DNA of 64,000 nt, from the NCBI GenBank assembly GCA_964584665.1, contig CAZPAO010000001.1:119696-183695 (forward strand). Direction: 5' to 3'. Below the pieces are notes generated by a model that made no database searches, was not told the origin of the DNA, and saw only the letters and a program-made list of their open reading frames with translations. A program made the position numbers and the translations under genes. Below, piece by piece: positions 48,975 to 60,144 of this stretch; positions within the stretch are counted from its first letter, which is position 1; each line of letters begins with the position of its first letter. The DNA is from DASUBN01 sp964584665 (GTDB lineage: Bacteria > Pseudomonadota > Gammaproteobacteria > Natronospirales > REEB76).

Positions 48975-49811
48975 TCAGAACACCAAGGTCAGCAGCGCGA
49001 CAGCGCCGGCGAGCAGGCAATAGATCCCAAAGGGGCGCAGAGCCATCAGCTCATGGGACTTGAACCATCTCATGAGGAACCACGTGCTCAACCAGGCGAA
49101 GACGCCCGAGAGCACGCCCCCCAGCAGGATCACCAGCAGCAAACCCTCCGGCAGCGACTCGTGCTGATGCAGGAGTTTGGGGATCTCCAACACACCGGCG
49201 GCGCCGATGATGGGCGTCGCCAGCAGGAAGGAGAAGCGGGCGGAGGCGGCGTAATCCAGCCCGCCCATGATTCCCGCCACCAGCGTCACGCCGGAGCGGG
49301 AGATGCCGGGGATGAGGGCGAGGGCCTGGGCGCAGCCGATGAGCACTGCCTTGCCCCAGCTCAGGGATTCGGGTTTCGGTGAACCCACGCGTGACTTGAG
49401 TCGATCGCCCACCAGCAGCACCACCCCGTTCACCATCAGGAACACGGCCGCCAGCGCGAAGCCGCCGAAGAATTCCCGCACCTTGTGCTCCAGCAGGAGT
49501 CCCAGGATGGCGGCGGGCAGGGTGCCGAACACCAGCAGCCAGAAGAGCCTTGCCTGCGGATCCTTCAGGCTGCCGCGTGCGGCCAGCGTGCCGCCGAGGA
49601 GCGCGAACCAATCCTTCCAGAAATAGATGAACAAGGCAGCGGCGGTGCCGAGGTGCAGCACCACGATGTAGGGCAGGAACCAGGGCGCGTCCCGGTCGAT
49701 GGGCCAGTGCAGCAATGCCGGCACCAGCACGCTGTGCCCGAGGCTGCTGATGGGGAAGAGTTCGCTGATGCCCTGCAGGATGGCGAGCAGCAAGAGATCC
49801 AGGTTGAGCAC
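48975..49811 (-). CDS. uppP: Undecaprenyl-diphosphatase
   Basis: 278 aa, about eight membrane helices. Signature motifs of the BacA/UppP family: Q-G-I-S-E-L-F-P-I-S-S-x-G-H near 14-27 and P-G-I-S-R-S-G-V-T near 168-176. Recycles the undecaprenyl carrier for peptidoglycan and LPS by dephosphorylating C55-PP at the periplasmic face. Convergent with dinB (1-nt gap). Confidence 0.95.
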   Translation of the reverse strand: MLNLDLLLLAILQGISELFPISSLGHSVLVPALLHWPIDRDAPWFLPYIVVLHLGTAAALFIYFWKDWFALLGGTLAARGSLKDPQARLFWLLVFGTLPAAILGLLLEHKVREFFGGFALAAVFLMVNGVVLLVGDRLKSRVGSPKPESLSWGKAVLIGCAQALALIPGISRSGVTLVAGIMGGLDYAASARFSFLLATPIIGAAGVLEIPKLLHQHESLPEGLLLVILLGGVLSGVFAWLSTWFLMRWFKSHELMALRPFGIYCLLAGAVALLTLVF

Positions 49812-49825
49812 GGGGGATCCTTTAC

Positions 49826-49858
49826 ATAAAAAGACGCCGCGTATTACCGCGGCGTCTC
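49826..49858 (-). terminator. Intrinsic terminator of the ALDH7 operon
   Basis: 9-bp stem GACGCCGCG/CGCGGCGTC with a 6-nt loop; the minus strand continues into a T5 run. It separates the lysine-catabolic pair from uppP. Confidence 0.85.
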
Positions 49859-49884
49859 TTTCATATCACTTGCGACCCGCAGTA

Positions 49885-51417
49885 TCAACCGATATCGAAC
49901 TTGATGCCCTGCGCCAGCGGCAGGGAGTCGGACCAGTTGAGGGTGTTGGTCTGGCGCCGCATGTACTGCTTCCAGGCGTCGGAGCCGGATTCGCGGCCGC
50001 CGCCGGTCTCCTTCTCGCCGCCGAAGGCGCCGCCGATCTCGGCGCCGGAGGTGCCGATGTTGACGTTGGCGATGCCGCAGTCGCTGCCCACCGCCGAGAG
50101 GAAGAACTCGGCGTTCTTCACGCTGGTGGTGAAGATGGCGGAGGACAGGCCCTGGGGCACGTCGTTGTGCATGCGCACGGCCTCATCCAGCGTCTTGTAG
50201 GACATGACATAGAGGATGGGCGCGAAGGTCTCGGATTTGACGATGTCCCACTCGTTCTTGGCGCGCACGATGGTGGGTTCCACGAAGAAACCGGGACGAT
50301 CGAGCTTCTTACCGCCGGTGAGCACCTGGCCACCGGCCTTGCCCACGGCCTCGATGGCCGCCTGGTAGCGGTTCACCGCATCCTGGCTGCAGAGCGGACC
50401 CATGAGGGTGGAGGGGTCGAGTGGGTCGCCGATGCGCACCTGCTTGTAGGCCGCCACCAGCTTCTGGGTGAGGCTGTCCACGAGCGACTCATGCACGATC
50501 AGGCGGCGGGTGGTGGTGCAGCGCTGGCCGGCGGTGCCGACGGAGCCGAACACCACGGCCGGGATCACCAGCTTAAGGTCGGCGGTCTCGTCCACGATGA
50601 TGGCGTTGTTGCCGCCCAGTTCCAGCAGGGACTTGCCCATGCGGTTGGCGACCATCTCGCCCACCTTGCGGCCGATGGCGGTGGAGCCGGTGAAGGACAC
50701 CAGCGCCACGCGTTCGTCCTTGACGAAGCGCTCCGCCAAGCGGTTGTCACCGTCGATGAACATGCTGAAGATAGCCGGCAGGCCCTGCTTCTCCAGCACC
50801 TTGTTCACGATGTTCTGCACCGCCACGGCACAGAGCGGGGTGCGGGGCGAGGGCTTCCACACCGTCACGTCGCCGCAGATGGCGGCGATGAAGGCGTTCC
50901 AGGACCACACCGCCACCGGGAAGTTGAAAGCGGAGATCACACCGACGATGCCGATCGGGAGCCACTGCTCCGACATGCGGTGACGCGGGCGCTCCGAGTG
51001 CATGGTGCGGCCGTAGAGCATGCGCGACTGGCCTACCGCGAAGTCGGCGATGTCGATCATCTCCTGCACTTCGCCGTCGCCCTCGGGCTTGATCTTGCCC
51101 ATCTCCAGGGAGACGAGGCTGCCCAGGTCATCCTTGTGTTTACGCAGCTCCTCGCCCATGAGGCGCACGGCTTCACCGCGCTTCGGCGCCGGCACTTCGC
51201 GCCAGAGCTTGTAGGCCGCTTCCGCGTCCTTGATCACCTGCTCGTAGTCCGCCTCGGTCGCGCAATGGACCTTGGCGATCACCTGGCCCGTGGCCGGGTT
51301 GATGGACTCGATGACCTTGCCGCCGGCGCTCCGGCGCCAGCCGCCGGTGGTGGTCCAGGTGCCTGCGTTGTCCTGGGTCAGGCCCAGGTTCGTGAGTATC
51401 TTCTGTATGTCGGCCAC
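49885..51417 (-). CDS. ALDH7-type aldehyde dehydrogenase (alpha-aminoadipate semialdehyde dehydrogenase)
   Basis: 510 aa from a GTG at 51417 with a strong AAGGAG site. Antiquitin-type ALDH: L-E-L-G-G-N-N-A-I with catalytic Glu, G-Q-R-C-T-T with catalytic Cys. Oxidises alpha-aminoadipate semialdehyde/piperideine-6-carboxylate to alpha-aminoadipate. It follows the saccharopine dehydrogenase gene by 10 nt, which supports this substrate. Confidence 0.93.
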   Translation of the reverse strand: MADIQKILTNLGLTQDNAGTWTTTGGWRRSAGGKVIESINPATGQVIAKVHCATEADYEQVIKDAEAAYKLWREVPAPKRGEAVRLMGEELRKHKDDLGSLVSLEMGKIKPEGDGEVQEMIDIADFAVGQSRMLYGRTMHSERPRHRMSEQWLPIGIVGVISAFNFPVAVWSWNAFIAAICGDVTVWKPSPRTPLCAVAVQNIVNKVLEKQGLPAIFSMFIDGDNRLAERFVKDERVALVSFTGSTAIGRKVGEMVANRMGKSLLELGGNNAIIVDETADLKLVIPAVVFGSVGTAGQRCTTTRRLIVHESLVDSLTQKLVAAYKQVRIGDPLDPSTLMGPLCSQDAVNRYQAAIEAVGKAGGQVLTGGKKLDRPGFFVEPTIVRAKNEWDIVKSETFAPILYVMSYKTLDEAVRMHNDVPQGLSSAIFTTSVKNAEFFLSAVGSDCGIANVNIGTSGAEIGGAFGGEKETGGGRESGSDAWKQYMRRQTNTLNWSDSLPLAQGIKFDIG

Positions 51418-51427
51418 GTATATCTCC

Positions 51428-52591
51428 TTAGGCCACGAACTGCTTGGCGGCTTCACCGGTGCGCACCTTGCGCGCCGAGAGTTCGGCGGTCTCGGCCTGG
51501 GCATAAGCCTTGCCGAAGCGGTTGGCGAGCACGTCGGTCAGGCTGAAGCGCTCCTGCATCACCAGGCCCTGGTACTTGGCCGGCTCCTTCATCACCAGGT
51601 CCACCACCGCGGCGATGCCGGCGCTGGTGGTCACCTGGATCGCGGACCACAGGTGGCCGGCGATCTCCTGCGGGTACACAGCGTTGGCGTAGCTCTCTTC
51701 CATGAACTTGCCGTGCTGGATGCCGCTGACGGACACGTAGATGAGCACCACGTCCTGCACCGTGCGCGGCACCGCGCGCTCCAGGATGCGCTTCAGGGTG
51801 TCACGGTCCTGGTTCATGCCCAGGTCGTTCATCAAGAGGCGCATCACCTCGCAGTGGCCGGGATAGCGCATGGTCTTGTAGGTCATGTTGCGCACCTTGC
51901 CGGCATAGGTCTCGGCCAGGGAGCCCAGGCCGCCGGAGGTGTTGAAGGCTTCGTACAGCTTGCCTTCAAGCTGGATGGTCTCCAGGCCCTCGAGCGGCAT
52001 CAGCGCCGCTTCCTTGCCGTTCACGATCCCGTAGCAGGTGTTGCCGTACTCATTGATGACGCCGTCCGAGGACCAGGTCAGCGAGTACTTGGTCATGTTG
52101 CCGGGATTCTGCGGCAGCGCACCGACGCGCAGCTTCACGTCGTGGATCTCGTCGAAGTGGCGCATCAGCTCGTTGGCGGCGATGCTGATGAAGCCCGGGG
52201 CCAGGCCGCACTGCGGCGCGAAAGTGGTCTTGGCGCCCTGGGCGGTCTTGGTCACCGCGCGGGTCACTTCCACGTCCTCGGTCAAGTCGAAGTAATGCAT
52301 GTCGAGCTTGCGCGCGACCTCGGCCACCGGGGGGTTGCAGAAGTAGGGGAGGCTCGAGATCACCGCGTCGGCCGGATGGGACTTGAGGTGGGCCTCGAGG
52401 GCGGCCTTGTTGGAGGCGTCCACCTGGAAGGCCTTGATGGCGATGCCGGCCTGTTTGTGGCTGGCGGCCACGGACTCGGCGGCCTTGCCGTTGGCATCAG
52501 CGAGGCTGATCTCATAGTCGCCGGAGGAGGCCAGGAGGCCGGAGAGCAGGGAACCGATCTTGCCGGCGCCGAGGACGAGCACGCGATGCAT
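51428..52591 (-). CDS. Saccharopine dehydrogenase (L-glutamate-forming)
   Basis: 387 aa. N-terminal Rossmann motif V-L-G-A-G-K-I-G, the catalytic domain with F-A-P-Q-C-G-L-A-P-G-F and G-A-L-P-Q-N-P, as in the LYS9/AASS saccharopine dehydrogenase half. Converts saccharopine to glutamate and aminoadipate semialdehyde, which the ALDH7 gene product then oxidises. No lysine-ketoglutarate reductase gene is visible in the window; it may lie elsewhere. Confidence 0.92.
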   Translation of the reverse strand: MHRVLVLGAGKIGSLLSGLLASSGDYEISLADANGKAAESVAASHKQAGIAIKAFQVDASNKAALEAHLKSHPADAVISSLPYFCNPPVAEVARKLDMHYFDLTEDVEVTRAVTKTAQGAKTTFAPQCGLAPGFISIAANELMRHFDEIHDVKLRVGALPQNPGNMTKYSLTWSSDGVINEYGNTCYGIVNGKEAALMPLEGLETIQLEGKLYEAFNTSGGLGSLAETYAGKVRNMTYKTMRYPGHCEVMRLLMNDLGMNQDRDTLKRILERAVPRTVQDVVLIYVSVSGIQHGKFMEESYANAVYPQEIAGHLWSAIQVTTSAGIAAVVDLVMKEPAKYQGLVMQERFSLTDVLANRFGKAYAQAETAELSARKVRTGEAAKQFVA

Positions 52592-52765
52592 GGACTAATC
52601 TCCTAGATGGACTGTGGTCCCGGAGCGCGCCAACCCATGACGCTCACCGGACGCGCCTCGAGGGCGCTGGGCGGATGAAAAGCGCGTAATTTTGCCACAA
52701 ATGGCGCGTCAGTCGTACCCCGCGCTTTCCCCTGCCTGCCGCGCCGTGTAGCATGGCGGGCCCGT

Positions 52766-54118
52766 ATGGACCGCAAATTCCTGCATCCCTGGCAGCCTGA
52801 CAGCTGGCGCACTCGCGTCGCCGGCCAGCAGCCGCTATACCCCGATACCGCCGCTGCCGAGCGCGTGTTGGGAGAGATACGGCGCCTGCCGCCGCTCGTC
52901 ACCTGGGGCGAAGTGGACAAGCTGCGTGCCCAGCTGGCGGAAGCCCAGCGCGGCGAGCGCTTCCTGCTGCAGGGCGGCGACTGCGCCGAGAGCTTCGACG
53001 ACTGTACCGGCGAGCCCATCGCCAACAAGCTGAAGATCCTGCTGCAGATGAGTCTGGTGCTGGTGCACGGTCTCAAGAAGCGAGTGATCCGCGTCGGGCG
53101 CCTGGCCGGGCAGTACGCCAAGCCCCGTTCCACGGACATGGAGACCCGCGAGGGCCTGAGCCTGCCGAGCTACCGGGGCGACCTCATCAATCGCTCGGGT
53201 TTCACCCTCGCCGAGCGCACCCCGGACCCACAGCTCATGCTCAAGGGCTATGAGCACGCGGCCCTCACCCTGAACTACGTGCGCGCCATGGTGGATGGCG
53301 GCTTCGCCGACCTGCATCACCCTGAATACTGGGACCTCGACTTCGTGCGCAACTCGCCCCTGGAGGCCGAGTACCGCCGCATCGTGCAGTCCATCGTGGA
53401 CTCCCTCACCTTCATGGAGACCATCTCCGGCCAGACCCTGGCGGAGAGCGGGCGCATCGACCTCTTCACCAGCCATGAAGGGCTGCACCTCTTATATGAG
53501 CAGGCCCAGACCCAGTTCGTGGCCGAGACCGGCCGTTGGTACAACCTGGCGACCCACTTCCCCTGGATCGGCATGCGTACCGCTGAGCTCGGCGGCGCTC
53601 ACGTGGAATATTTCCGGGGCATCGCCAACCCGGTGGCGGTGAAGGTCGGCCCTGCCATGACCGGTGAGGGATTGCTGGCGCTGATGGACGTGCTGAACCC
53701 GGACGACGAGCCGGGCCGCCTCACCTTCATCCACCGCTTCGGCGCCAAGAACATCGCCGAGAAGCTGCCGCCGCTGCTGGAGACCGTGCGCAAGAGCGGC
53801 CGCAAGGTGCTGTGGATCTGCGATCCCATGCACGGCAACACCGAGAGCACCAAGAACGGCCTGAAGACCCGCCGCTTCGAGAACATCTTGAGCGAGCTGG
53901 AGACAGCCTTCACCCTGCACGAGGAACTGGGTTCCCACTTGGGCGGCGTGCATTTCGAGCTGACGGGCGACGACGTGACGGAGTGCACCGGCGGCGCCCG
54001 CAACCTCACGGAGACGGACCTGGAACGGGCCTACAAGTCGCAGGTGGACCCGCGCCTCAACTACGATCAGGCCTTGGAGATGGCCATGCGCATCGTGGCC
54101 CGCACCAAGAAGAAATAG
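52766..54118 (+). CDS. DAHP synthase, class II (plant/microbial type)
   Basis: 450 aa. Class II features: W-x-P-x-S-W-R start, Q-G-G-D-C-A-E-S-F metal-site Cys, R-V-G-R-L-A-G-Q-Y-A-K-P-R-S, W-I-C-D-P-M-H-G-N-T. Makes DAHP from PEP and erythrose-4-phosphate, opening the shikimate pathway. No other aro or phenazine-type gene adjoins it, so it may be the housekeeping or a secondary isozyme. Confidence 0.95.
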   Translation: MDRKFLHPWQPDSWRTRVAGQQPLYPDTAAAERVLGEIRRLPPLVTWGEVDKLRAQLAEAQRGERFLLQGGDCAESFDDCTGEPIANKLKILLQMSLVLVHGLKKRVIRVGRLAGQYAKPRSTDMETREGLSLPSYRGDLINRSGFTLAERTPDPQLMLKGYEHAALTLNYVRAMVDGGFADLHHPEYWDLDFVRNSPLEAEYRRIVQSIVDSLTFMETISGQTLAESGRIDLFTSHEGLHLLYEQAQTQFVAETGRWYNLATHFPWIGMRTAELGGAHVEYFRGIANPVAVKVGPAMTGEGLLALMDVLNPDDEPGRLTFIHRFGAKNIAEKLPPLLETVRKSGRKVLWICDPMHGNTESTKNGLKTRRFENILSELETAFTLHEELGSHLGGVHFELTGDDVTECTGGARNLTETDLERAYKSQVDPRLNYDQALEMAMRIVARTKKK

Positions 54119-54122
54119 GCGT

Positions 54123-54653
54123 TCAGCCCACCACCCGGTATTCACCGGGCGGTATGCCCTCCAGGTTCCAGTCGCCCACACCCCAGCGGATCAGTCGCAA
54201 GGTGGGATGCCCTACCGCCGCGGTCATGCGCCGCACCTGCCGGTTGCGGCCTTCCCGTAACGTCAGCTCTATCCAGGAGTCTGCTACCCGCTTGCGGAAG
54301 CGGATAGGTGGATCACGCGTCCACAACCATTCAGGCTGTTGCACGCTACGAGCGCCGGCGGGCAGGGTGGGGCCATCGTTCAGCTTCACGCCCTTGGCGA
54401 GTCTCTCCAGCGCTTCCGCGTCGGGTATGCCCTCTATCTGGGCGAGATAGATCTTGGGTAGTTTGTGATGGGGGTGGCTGATGCGGTTCTGCAGGCGCCC
54501 GTCATCCGTCAACACCAGCAGCCCCTCGCTATCCGTGTCCAGGCGGCCTGCCGGATAGACATCCTTCACGTCTATATAGTCCGCGAGCGTGGCGCGGCCC
54601 TCGCCGGAGAACTGGCAGACGACGCCATAGGGCTTGTTGAATAGCAGGATCAC
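54123..54653 (-). CDS. rluE: 23S rRNA pseudouridine synthase RluE
   Basis: 176 aa from a GTG overlapping the LysR stop (GTGA). RsuA-family motifs: F-N-K-P-Y-G-V, A-G-R-L-D-T-D-S-E-G-L (catalytic Asp), R-E-G-R-N-R-Q-V-R-R-M. Lacks the N-terminal S4 domain, as RluE does. Modifies U2457 of 23S rRNA in E. coli. In enterobacteria rluE also neighbours icd. Confidence 0.88.
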   Translation of the reverse strand: MILLFNKPYGVVCQFSGEGRATLADYIDVKDVYPAGRLDTDSEGLLVLTDDGRLQNRISHPHHKLPKIYLAQIEGIPDAEALERLAKGVKLNDGPTLPAGARSVQQPEWLWTRDPPIRFRKRVADSWIELTLREGRNRQVRRMTAAVGHPTLRLIRWGVGDWNLEGIPPGEYRVVG

Positions 54654-55570
54654 GGTGCCCGCGCCGCCGGATTCTGCAGGGATTCGATGAATCGGTTGGC
54701 CTGGGGTGTCATGAACTTGCCACGGCGACGCACCACGCCGTAGGTGCGCTCGGGGAAGTACTGCTTCATGGGGATGGCGCGCAGGCGGTAGCTCTGGCGC
54801 AGGCAGATGCTGGTGACGATGGAGATGCCGAGGCCTTCCTCCACGTAACGCTTGATCACCTCCCATCCGCCCACTTCCAGGCGCACCTTGTATTCGAGGC
54901 CGTGCTTGCGGAATACCTCGCTCACGCGGCGCAGAGTGGACAGGAATTGGGGCGGCAGGATCAGGCCGTAGGGCGCGATGTCCTCCAGCGTCACCCGCGG
55001 CAGCTTCACCAGCGGATGGTCCATGGCGGTGATGAGCATGGGCTCATAATTGAAGAGCGGCTCGTAGAGGATGTCATCCGGCACTTCCAGCAGTGAGCCC
55101 ACAGCGAAGTCCACTTCGTCCGCCCGTAGCATCGCGAGGCCGTTGCGGCCGGTCACATTGTGCAATCGGAGATGGATACCGGGATAGGACTGTGCGAACT
55201 CCCGCACGTAGGGCGGCAGGAGATGCAGCAGCGTGGACTCGCCGCAGGCGATGTTGATCTCACCGCTGTCGAGCTTGCCGAATTTGTCCGCGAGGGTCTG
55301 GGGCAGGGTGTCCATGCCCTGTACCAGCGGCAATGCCAGTCCATAGAGGGCGGTGCCCGCGGGTGTTGGCGAGATCTTGGGGCCACGCCGCTCCAACAGG
55401 AGTTCGCCCAGTTCCTGTTCCAGCGCCTGGATCTGCAACGAGACCGTAGGCTGCGCAAGATCGAGCTTCTCCGCTGCCTTGGAGATGCTGCCCTGCTGCA
55501 CCGCATGGCAAAAAGCCCTCAACTGGGCGAGGCGGTTATGCTGGTACTGACGTGGTGCGCGGCTGGCCAT
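54650..55570 (-). CDS. LysR-family transcriptional regulator
   Basis: 306 aa. N-terminal HTH (A-Q-L-R-A-F-C-H-A-V-Q-Q-G-S-I-S-K-A-A-E), effector domain ~95-295. Divergent from aceB with only a 77-bp gap, in the classic arrangement for a regulator of the adjacent genes, so it probably controls the glyoxylate-shunt operon. The gap is AT-rich (55571-55600) and could hold the shared operator. Effector unknown. Confidence 0.9.
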   Translation of the reverse strand: MASRAPRQYQHNRLAQLRAFCHAVQQGSISKAAEKLDLAQPTVSLQIQALEQELGELLLERRGPKISPTPAGTALYGLALPLVQGMDTLPQTLADKFGKLDSGEINIACGESTLLHLLPPYVREFAQSYPGIHLRLHNVTGRNGLAMLRADEVDFAVGSLLEVPDDILYEPLFNYEPMLITAMDHPLVKLPRVTLEDIAPYGLILPPQFLSTLRRVSEVFRKHGLEYKVRLEVGGWEVIKRYVEEGLGISIVTSICLRQSYRLRAIPMKQYFPERTYGVVRRRGKFMTPQANRFIESLQNPAARAP

Positions 55571-55647
55571 TTGTTCGATTATTTAAATTTCCAATGGATT
55601 AAATTGAAACAATTGTCTTCTTTATATGCAAGCGAGGGACTAAGGTC

Positions 55648-57288
55648 ATGAAAACCCAGGATTCACCGGGAAATTCAGTGGAATCAGCTATCCGTAAAGT
55701 CGCCGCAGACCACCTACCGACCCTGGAAATTAGGGGGGGTAGGGGCTCCAGGGATGCGGAAGTACTCACCCCGGAGGCCCTGGCCTTCGTCGCGGATCTG
55801 GCTCATCGCTTCCAGCCTCGCCTGAAAGAGCTGCTAGCGGCCAGGGAGGCCCGGCAAGCCCGCTTCGATAAGGGCGAACTGCCGTCCTTCCGCAGCGACA
55901 CCCAGGAAGTGCGGGACTCGGATTGGCGCGTGGGCGCCATCCCCGCCGACCTCCAGGACCGGCGCGTGGAGATCACCGGACCCACGGAACGCAAGATGAT
56001 CATCAACGCGCTCAACTCCGGCGCCAAGGTGTTCATGGCTGACTTCGAGGATTCCCTGGCGCCCACCTGGCGCAACGTGGTGGATGGCCAACTGAACCTC
56101 ATGGACGCGGTGCGCGGCACCATCGACTTCACCTCGCCGGAAGGCAAGCGCTACAGCGTGGGCGATAAGCCCGCGGTGCTGGTGGTGCGCCCGCGCGGTT
56201 GGCATCTCGTGGAGAAACATGCATTGCTGGACGGTGAGCCGGTGCCGGCAGCCCTGTTCGACTTCGGCCTGTATCTCTTCCATAACGCCGCGGCCCTGAA
56301 GGCGCGCGCCTCCGGCCCCTATTACTACCTGCCCAAGATGGAATCCGGCGAGGAGGCGGCCCTCTGGGAGGACGTCATCACCCGCGCAGAATCTGAACTC
56401 GGTTTGGCCTTCGGCACCGTAAAGGTCACGGTGCTCATCGAGACCCTGCCGGCAGCTTTCGAGATGGATGAGATCCTCCACGCCCTCAAGGCCCATATCG
56501 TCGGCCTCAACTGCGGGCGCTGGGACTATATCTTCAGCTTCATAAAGAAACTCCATGCGCGCAAGGAGCGTGTGTTCCCGGAACGCGGCCAGGTCACCAT
56601 GACCGCGCCCTGCATGCGCGCCTACTCGCAACTCCTCATCAAGACCTGCCACCGCCGCGGCGCCTTCGCCATGGGCGGCATGGCGGCCCAGATCCCCATC
56701 AAGAACGATCCCGCTGCGAACGATGCCGCCCTCGCCAAGGTGCGTGCCGACAAGGAGCGGGAGGCGGGCGACGGCCATGACGGCACCTGGGTGGCGCACC
56801 CGGCGCTGGTGCCCATCGCCCTGGAGATCTTCGACAAGCACCTCAAGGGCCCGAACCAGTTGGACAAGAAGCGTGACGACGTGCGCGTGGGCGCCACTGA
56901 ATTGCTGGCGGTGCCGGAAGGCAGCATCACCCAGAAGGGCCTCGAGAACAACGTCGAGGTCTCCATCCTCTACCTCGCCGCCTGGCTCGCCGGCAACGGT
57001 TGCGTGCCCATCCATCACCTGATGGAGGACGCCGCCACAGCCGAGATATCCCGCACCCAGCTCTGGCAGTGGCTGCACCGGGGCGATACCCGCCTCGAAG
57101 ACGGCCAACCGCTGGACGCGGAGCGCATCGACGCGGTCATCGTGGAACAGGAGGCGCGCCTGCTCAAGCTCGCGCCCGCCGCGCAGCAGGCTGAGATCAG
57201 CCGCGCCACAGGGATCCTGAACGACCTGACACATTCGGAACGGCTCGAGCCATTCCTGACGACAGTGGCCTATCACGACTTGGATTAA
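55648..57288 (+). CDS. aceB: Malate synthase A
   Basis: 546 aa; type A (AceB) length. Conserved E-F-F... core: G-P-T-E-R-K-M-I-I-N-A-L-N-S-G, M-A-D-F-E-D-S, V-T-V-L-I-E-T-L-P-A, G-R-W-D-Y-I-F-S with catalytic Asp and Arg. Condenses glyoxylate with acetyl-CoA. First gene of aceBA; 15 nt before aceA. Confidence 0.96.
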   Translation: MKTQDSPGNSVESAIRKVAADHLPTLEIRGGRGSRDAEVLTPEALAFVADLAHRFQPRLKELLAAREARQARFDKGELPSFRSDTQEVRDSDWRVGAIPADLQDRRVEITGPTERKMIINALNSGAKVFMADFEDSLAPTWRNVVDGQLNLMDAVRGTIDFTSPEGKRYSVGDKPAVLVVRPRGWHLVEKHALLDGEPVPAALFDFGLYLFHNAAALKARASGPYYYLPKMESGEEAALWEDVITRAESELGLAFGTVKVTVLIETLPAAFEMDEILHALKAHIVGLNCGRWDYIFSFIKKLHARKERVFPERGQVTMTAPCMRAYSQLLIKTCHRRGAFAMGGMAAQIPIKNDPAANDAALAKVRADKEREAGDGHDGTWVAHPALVPIALEIFDKHLKGPNQLDKKRDDVRVGATELLAVPEGSITQKGLENNVEVSILYLAAWLAGNGCVPIHHLMEDAATAEISRTQLWQWLHRGDTRLEDGQPLDAERIDAVIVEQEARLLKLAPAAQQAEISRATGILNDLTHSERLEPFLTTVAYHDLD

Positions 57289-57303
57289 CCGGGAGGTATC
57301 ACC

Positions 57304-58593
<1,290 letters not shown>

Positions 58594-58625
58594 GGCGTCC
58601 GCAGGCGCCTGACCCGGAAGCGGAC

Positions 58626-58659
58626 GCACGCCGGTTCCCCTGACCGGCGTGCGCATTTT
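58626..58659 (+). terminator. Intrinsic terminator of aceBA
   Basis: 10-bp stem GCACGCCGGT/ACCGGCGTGC followed by GCATTTT. A second potential stem GCGTCCGC/GCGGACGC (58595-58602 and 58620-58627) precedes it. Confidence 0.75.
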
Positions 58660-58748
58660 CTGCGCAAGCCCTTGTCATAAGACGGTCCGTCCCGGCGTGT
58701 TAGAATCACGGCCACGCGATCCCGCGTGCCGGTCTGCCGGTCCGATCC

Positions 58749-60080
58749 ATGAAATTCGACAAGATCAAGCCTCCCACCGGGGGCGAGCCCGTACGCGCCA
58801 ACCCGGACTCCAGCATCAGCGTGCCCGACCAGCCCATCATCCCGTTCATCGAGGGTGATGGCATCGGCATGGACATCACCCCCGTCATGCAGAAGGTGGT
58901 GGATGCCGCAGTGCAGAAGTCCTACGGTAGCAAGCGCCGCATCGAGTGGATGGAAGTCTTCGCCGGCGAGAAGGCCGTTAAGCTCTACGGCCAGGACCAG
59001 TTCCTGCCGGACGAGACCCTCATGGCCATGCGCGACTACGTGGTCTCCATCAAGGGCCCCCTGGGCACGCCCACCGGCGGCGGCATCCGCTCGCTGAACG
59101 TGGCCATGCGCCAGACCATGGACCTGTATGCCTGCGTGCGTCCGATCCGCTACTTCCCGGGCGTCTCCACCCCCATGAAGGACTCCGAACTCACCGACAT
59201 GGTGGTGTTCCGCGAGAACACGGAGGACATCTACGCCGGCATCGAGTGGGCAGCGGGCACGCCCGAGGTGCACAAGATCATCAACTACCTGCAGTACGAG
59301 ATGGGCGTCACCGCCATCCGTTTCCCCTCCAGTTCCGGCATCGGCATCAAGCCCGTGTCCAAGGAAGGTTCGCAGCGCCTGGTGCGCAAGGCCATCCGTT
59401 ACGCGATCGACAACGACCGCGTGTCGGTGACGCTGGTGCACAAGGGCAACATCATGAAGTTCACCGAGGGCGCCTTCTGCAAGTGGGGCTACCTCGTGGC
59501 CAAGGAAGAGTTCGGCGCCGTGGACATCGACGGTGGACCCTGGTGCCGCTTCAAGAACCCGAAGACGGGCAACGACATCGTCGTGAAGGACGTCATCGCC
59601 GATAACTTCCTGCAGCAGATCCTGATGCGGCCGGAGGACTACGACGTGATCGCCACCCTCAACCTGAACGGCGATTACATCTCCGACGCGCTGGCGGCGC
59701 AGGTGGGCGGCATCGGCATCGCGCCGGGCGGCAACATCGGCGACGGACATGCCGTGTTCGAGGCCACACACGGCACCGCGCCGGGCTTCGCCGGCAAGGA
59801 CCGGGTGAACCCCGGTTCCTTGATCCTGTCGGCCGAGATGATGCTGCGCTACATGGGTTGGAGCGAGGCGGCGGACCGCATCATCGACGGCATGGGGCGC
59901 ACCATCGCCGCCAAGATCATGACCTATGACCTGGCGCGACTGCGCGAGGCCATCCGCGCGCCCAAGCGTGAGATCGCGGCGCGCAAGAACGTGGAAGAGA
60001 AGATGCAGAGCCTCATCCCCGGCGCCGAACTGGTCGGCACCTCCGGGTTCGGCGACGCCATCATCGAGCACATGGATTGA
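58749..60080 (+). CDS. icd: NADP-dependent isocitrate dehydrogenase
   Basis: 443 aa; E. coli type homodimer, ~25 residues longer. Phosphorylation-loop V-P-D-Q-P-I and S-L-N-V-A-M-R-Q, G-D-G-I-G and F-R-E-N-T-E-D-I-Y-A-G-I-E-W. The serine of the R-S-L-N-V loop (AceK target in E. coli) is kept, so phosphorylation control is possible, although no aceK gene adjoins aceBA. Confidence 0.96.
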   Translation: MKFDKIKPPTGGEPVRANPDSSISVPDQPIIPFIEGDGIGMDITPVMQKVVDAAVQKSYGSKRRIEWMEVFAGEKAVKLYGQDQFLPDETLMAMRDYVVSIKGPLGTPTGGGIRSLNVAMRQTMDLYACVRPIRYFPGVSTPMKDSELTDMVVFRENTEDIYAGIEWAAGTPEVHKIINYLQYEMGVTAIRFPSSSGIGIKPVSKEGSQRLVRKAIRYAIDNDRVSVTLVHKGNIMKFTEGAFCKWGYLVAKEEFGAVDIDGGPWCRFKNPKTGNDIVVKDVIADNFLQQILMRPEDYDVIATLNLNGDYISDALAAQVGGIGIAPGGNIGDGHAVFEATHGTAPGFAGKDRVNPGSLILSAEMMLRYMGWSEAADRIIDGMGRTIAAKIMTYDLARLREAIRAPKREIAARKNVEEKMQSLIPGAELVGTSGFGDAIIEHMD

Positions 60081-60144
60081 AGGACGGTTTGGCATTAAGC
60101 TGTGCGCATAGGATGCCGCTGAGGCGGCGCAAGGGGAATAAGGG

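Noticed and set aside
58672..58706. TTGTCA...TAGAAT as icd promoter
   Set aside because: The spacer would be 23 bp, too long for a sigma-70 promoter; only the TAGAAT may be real.
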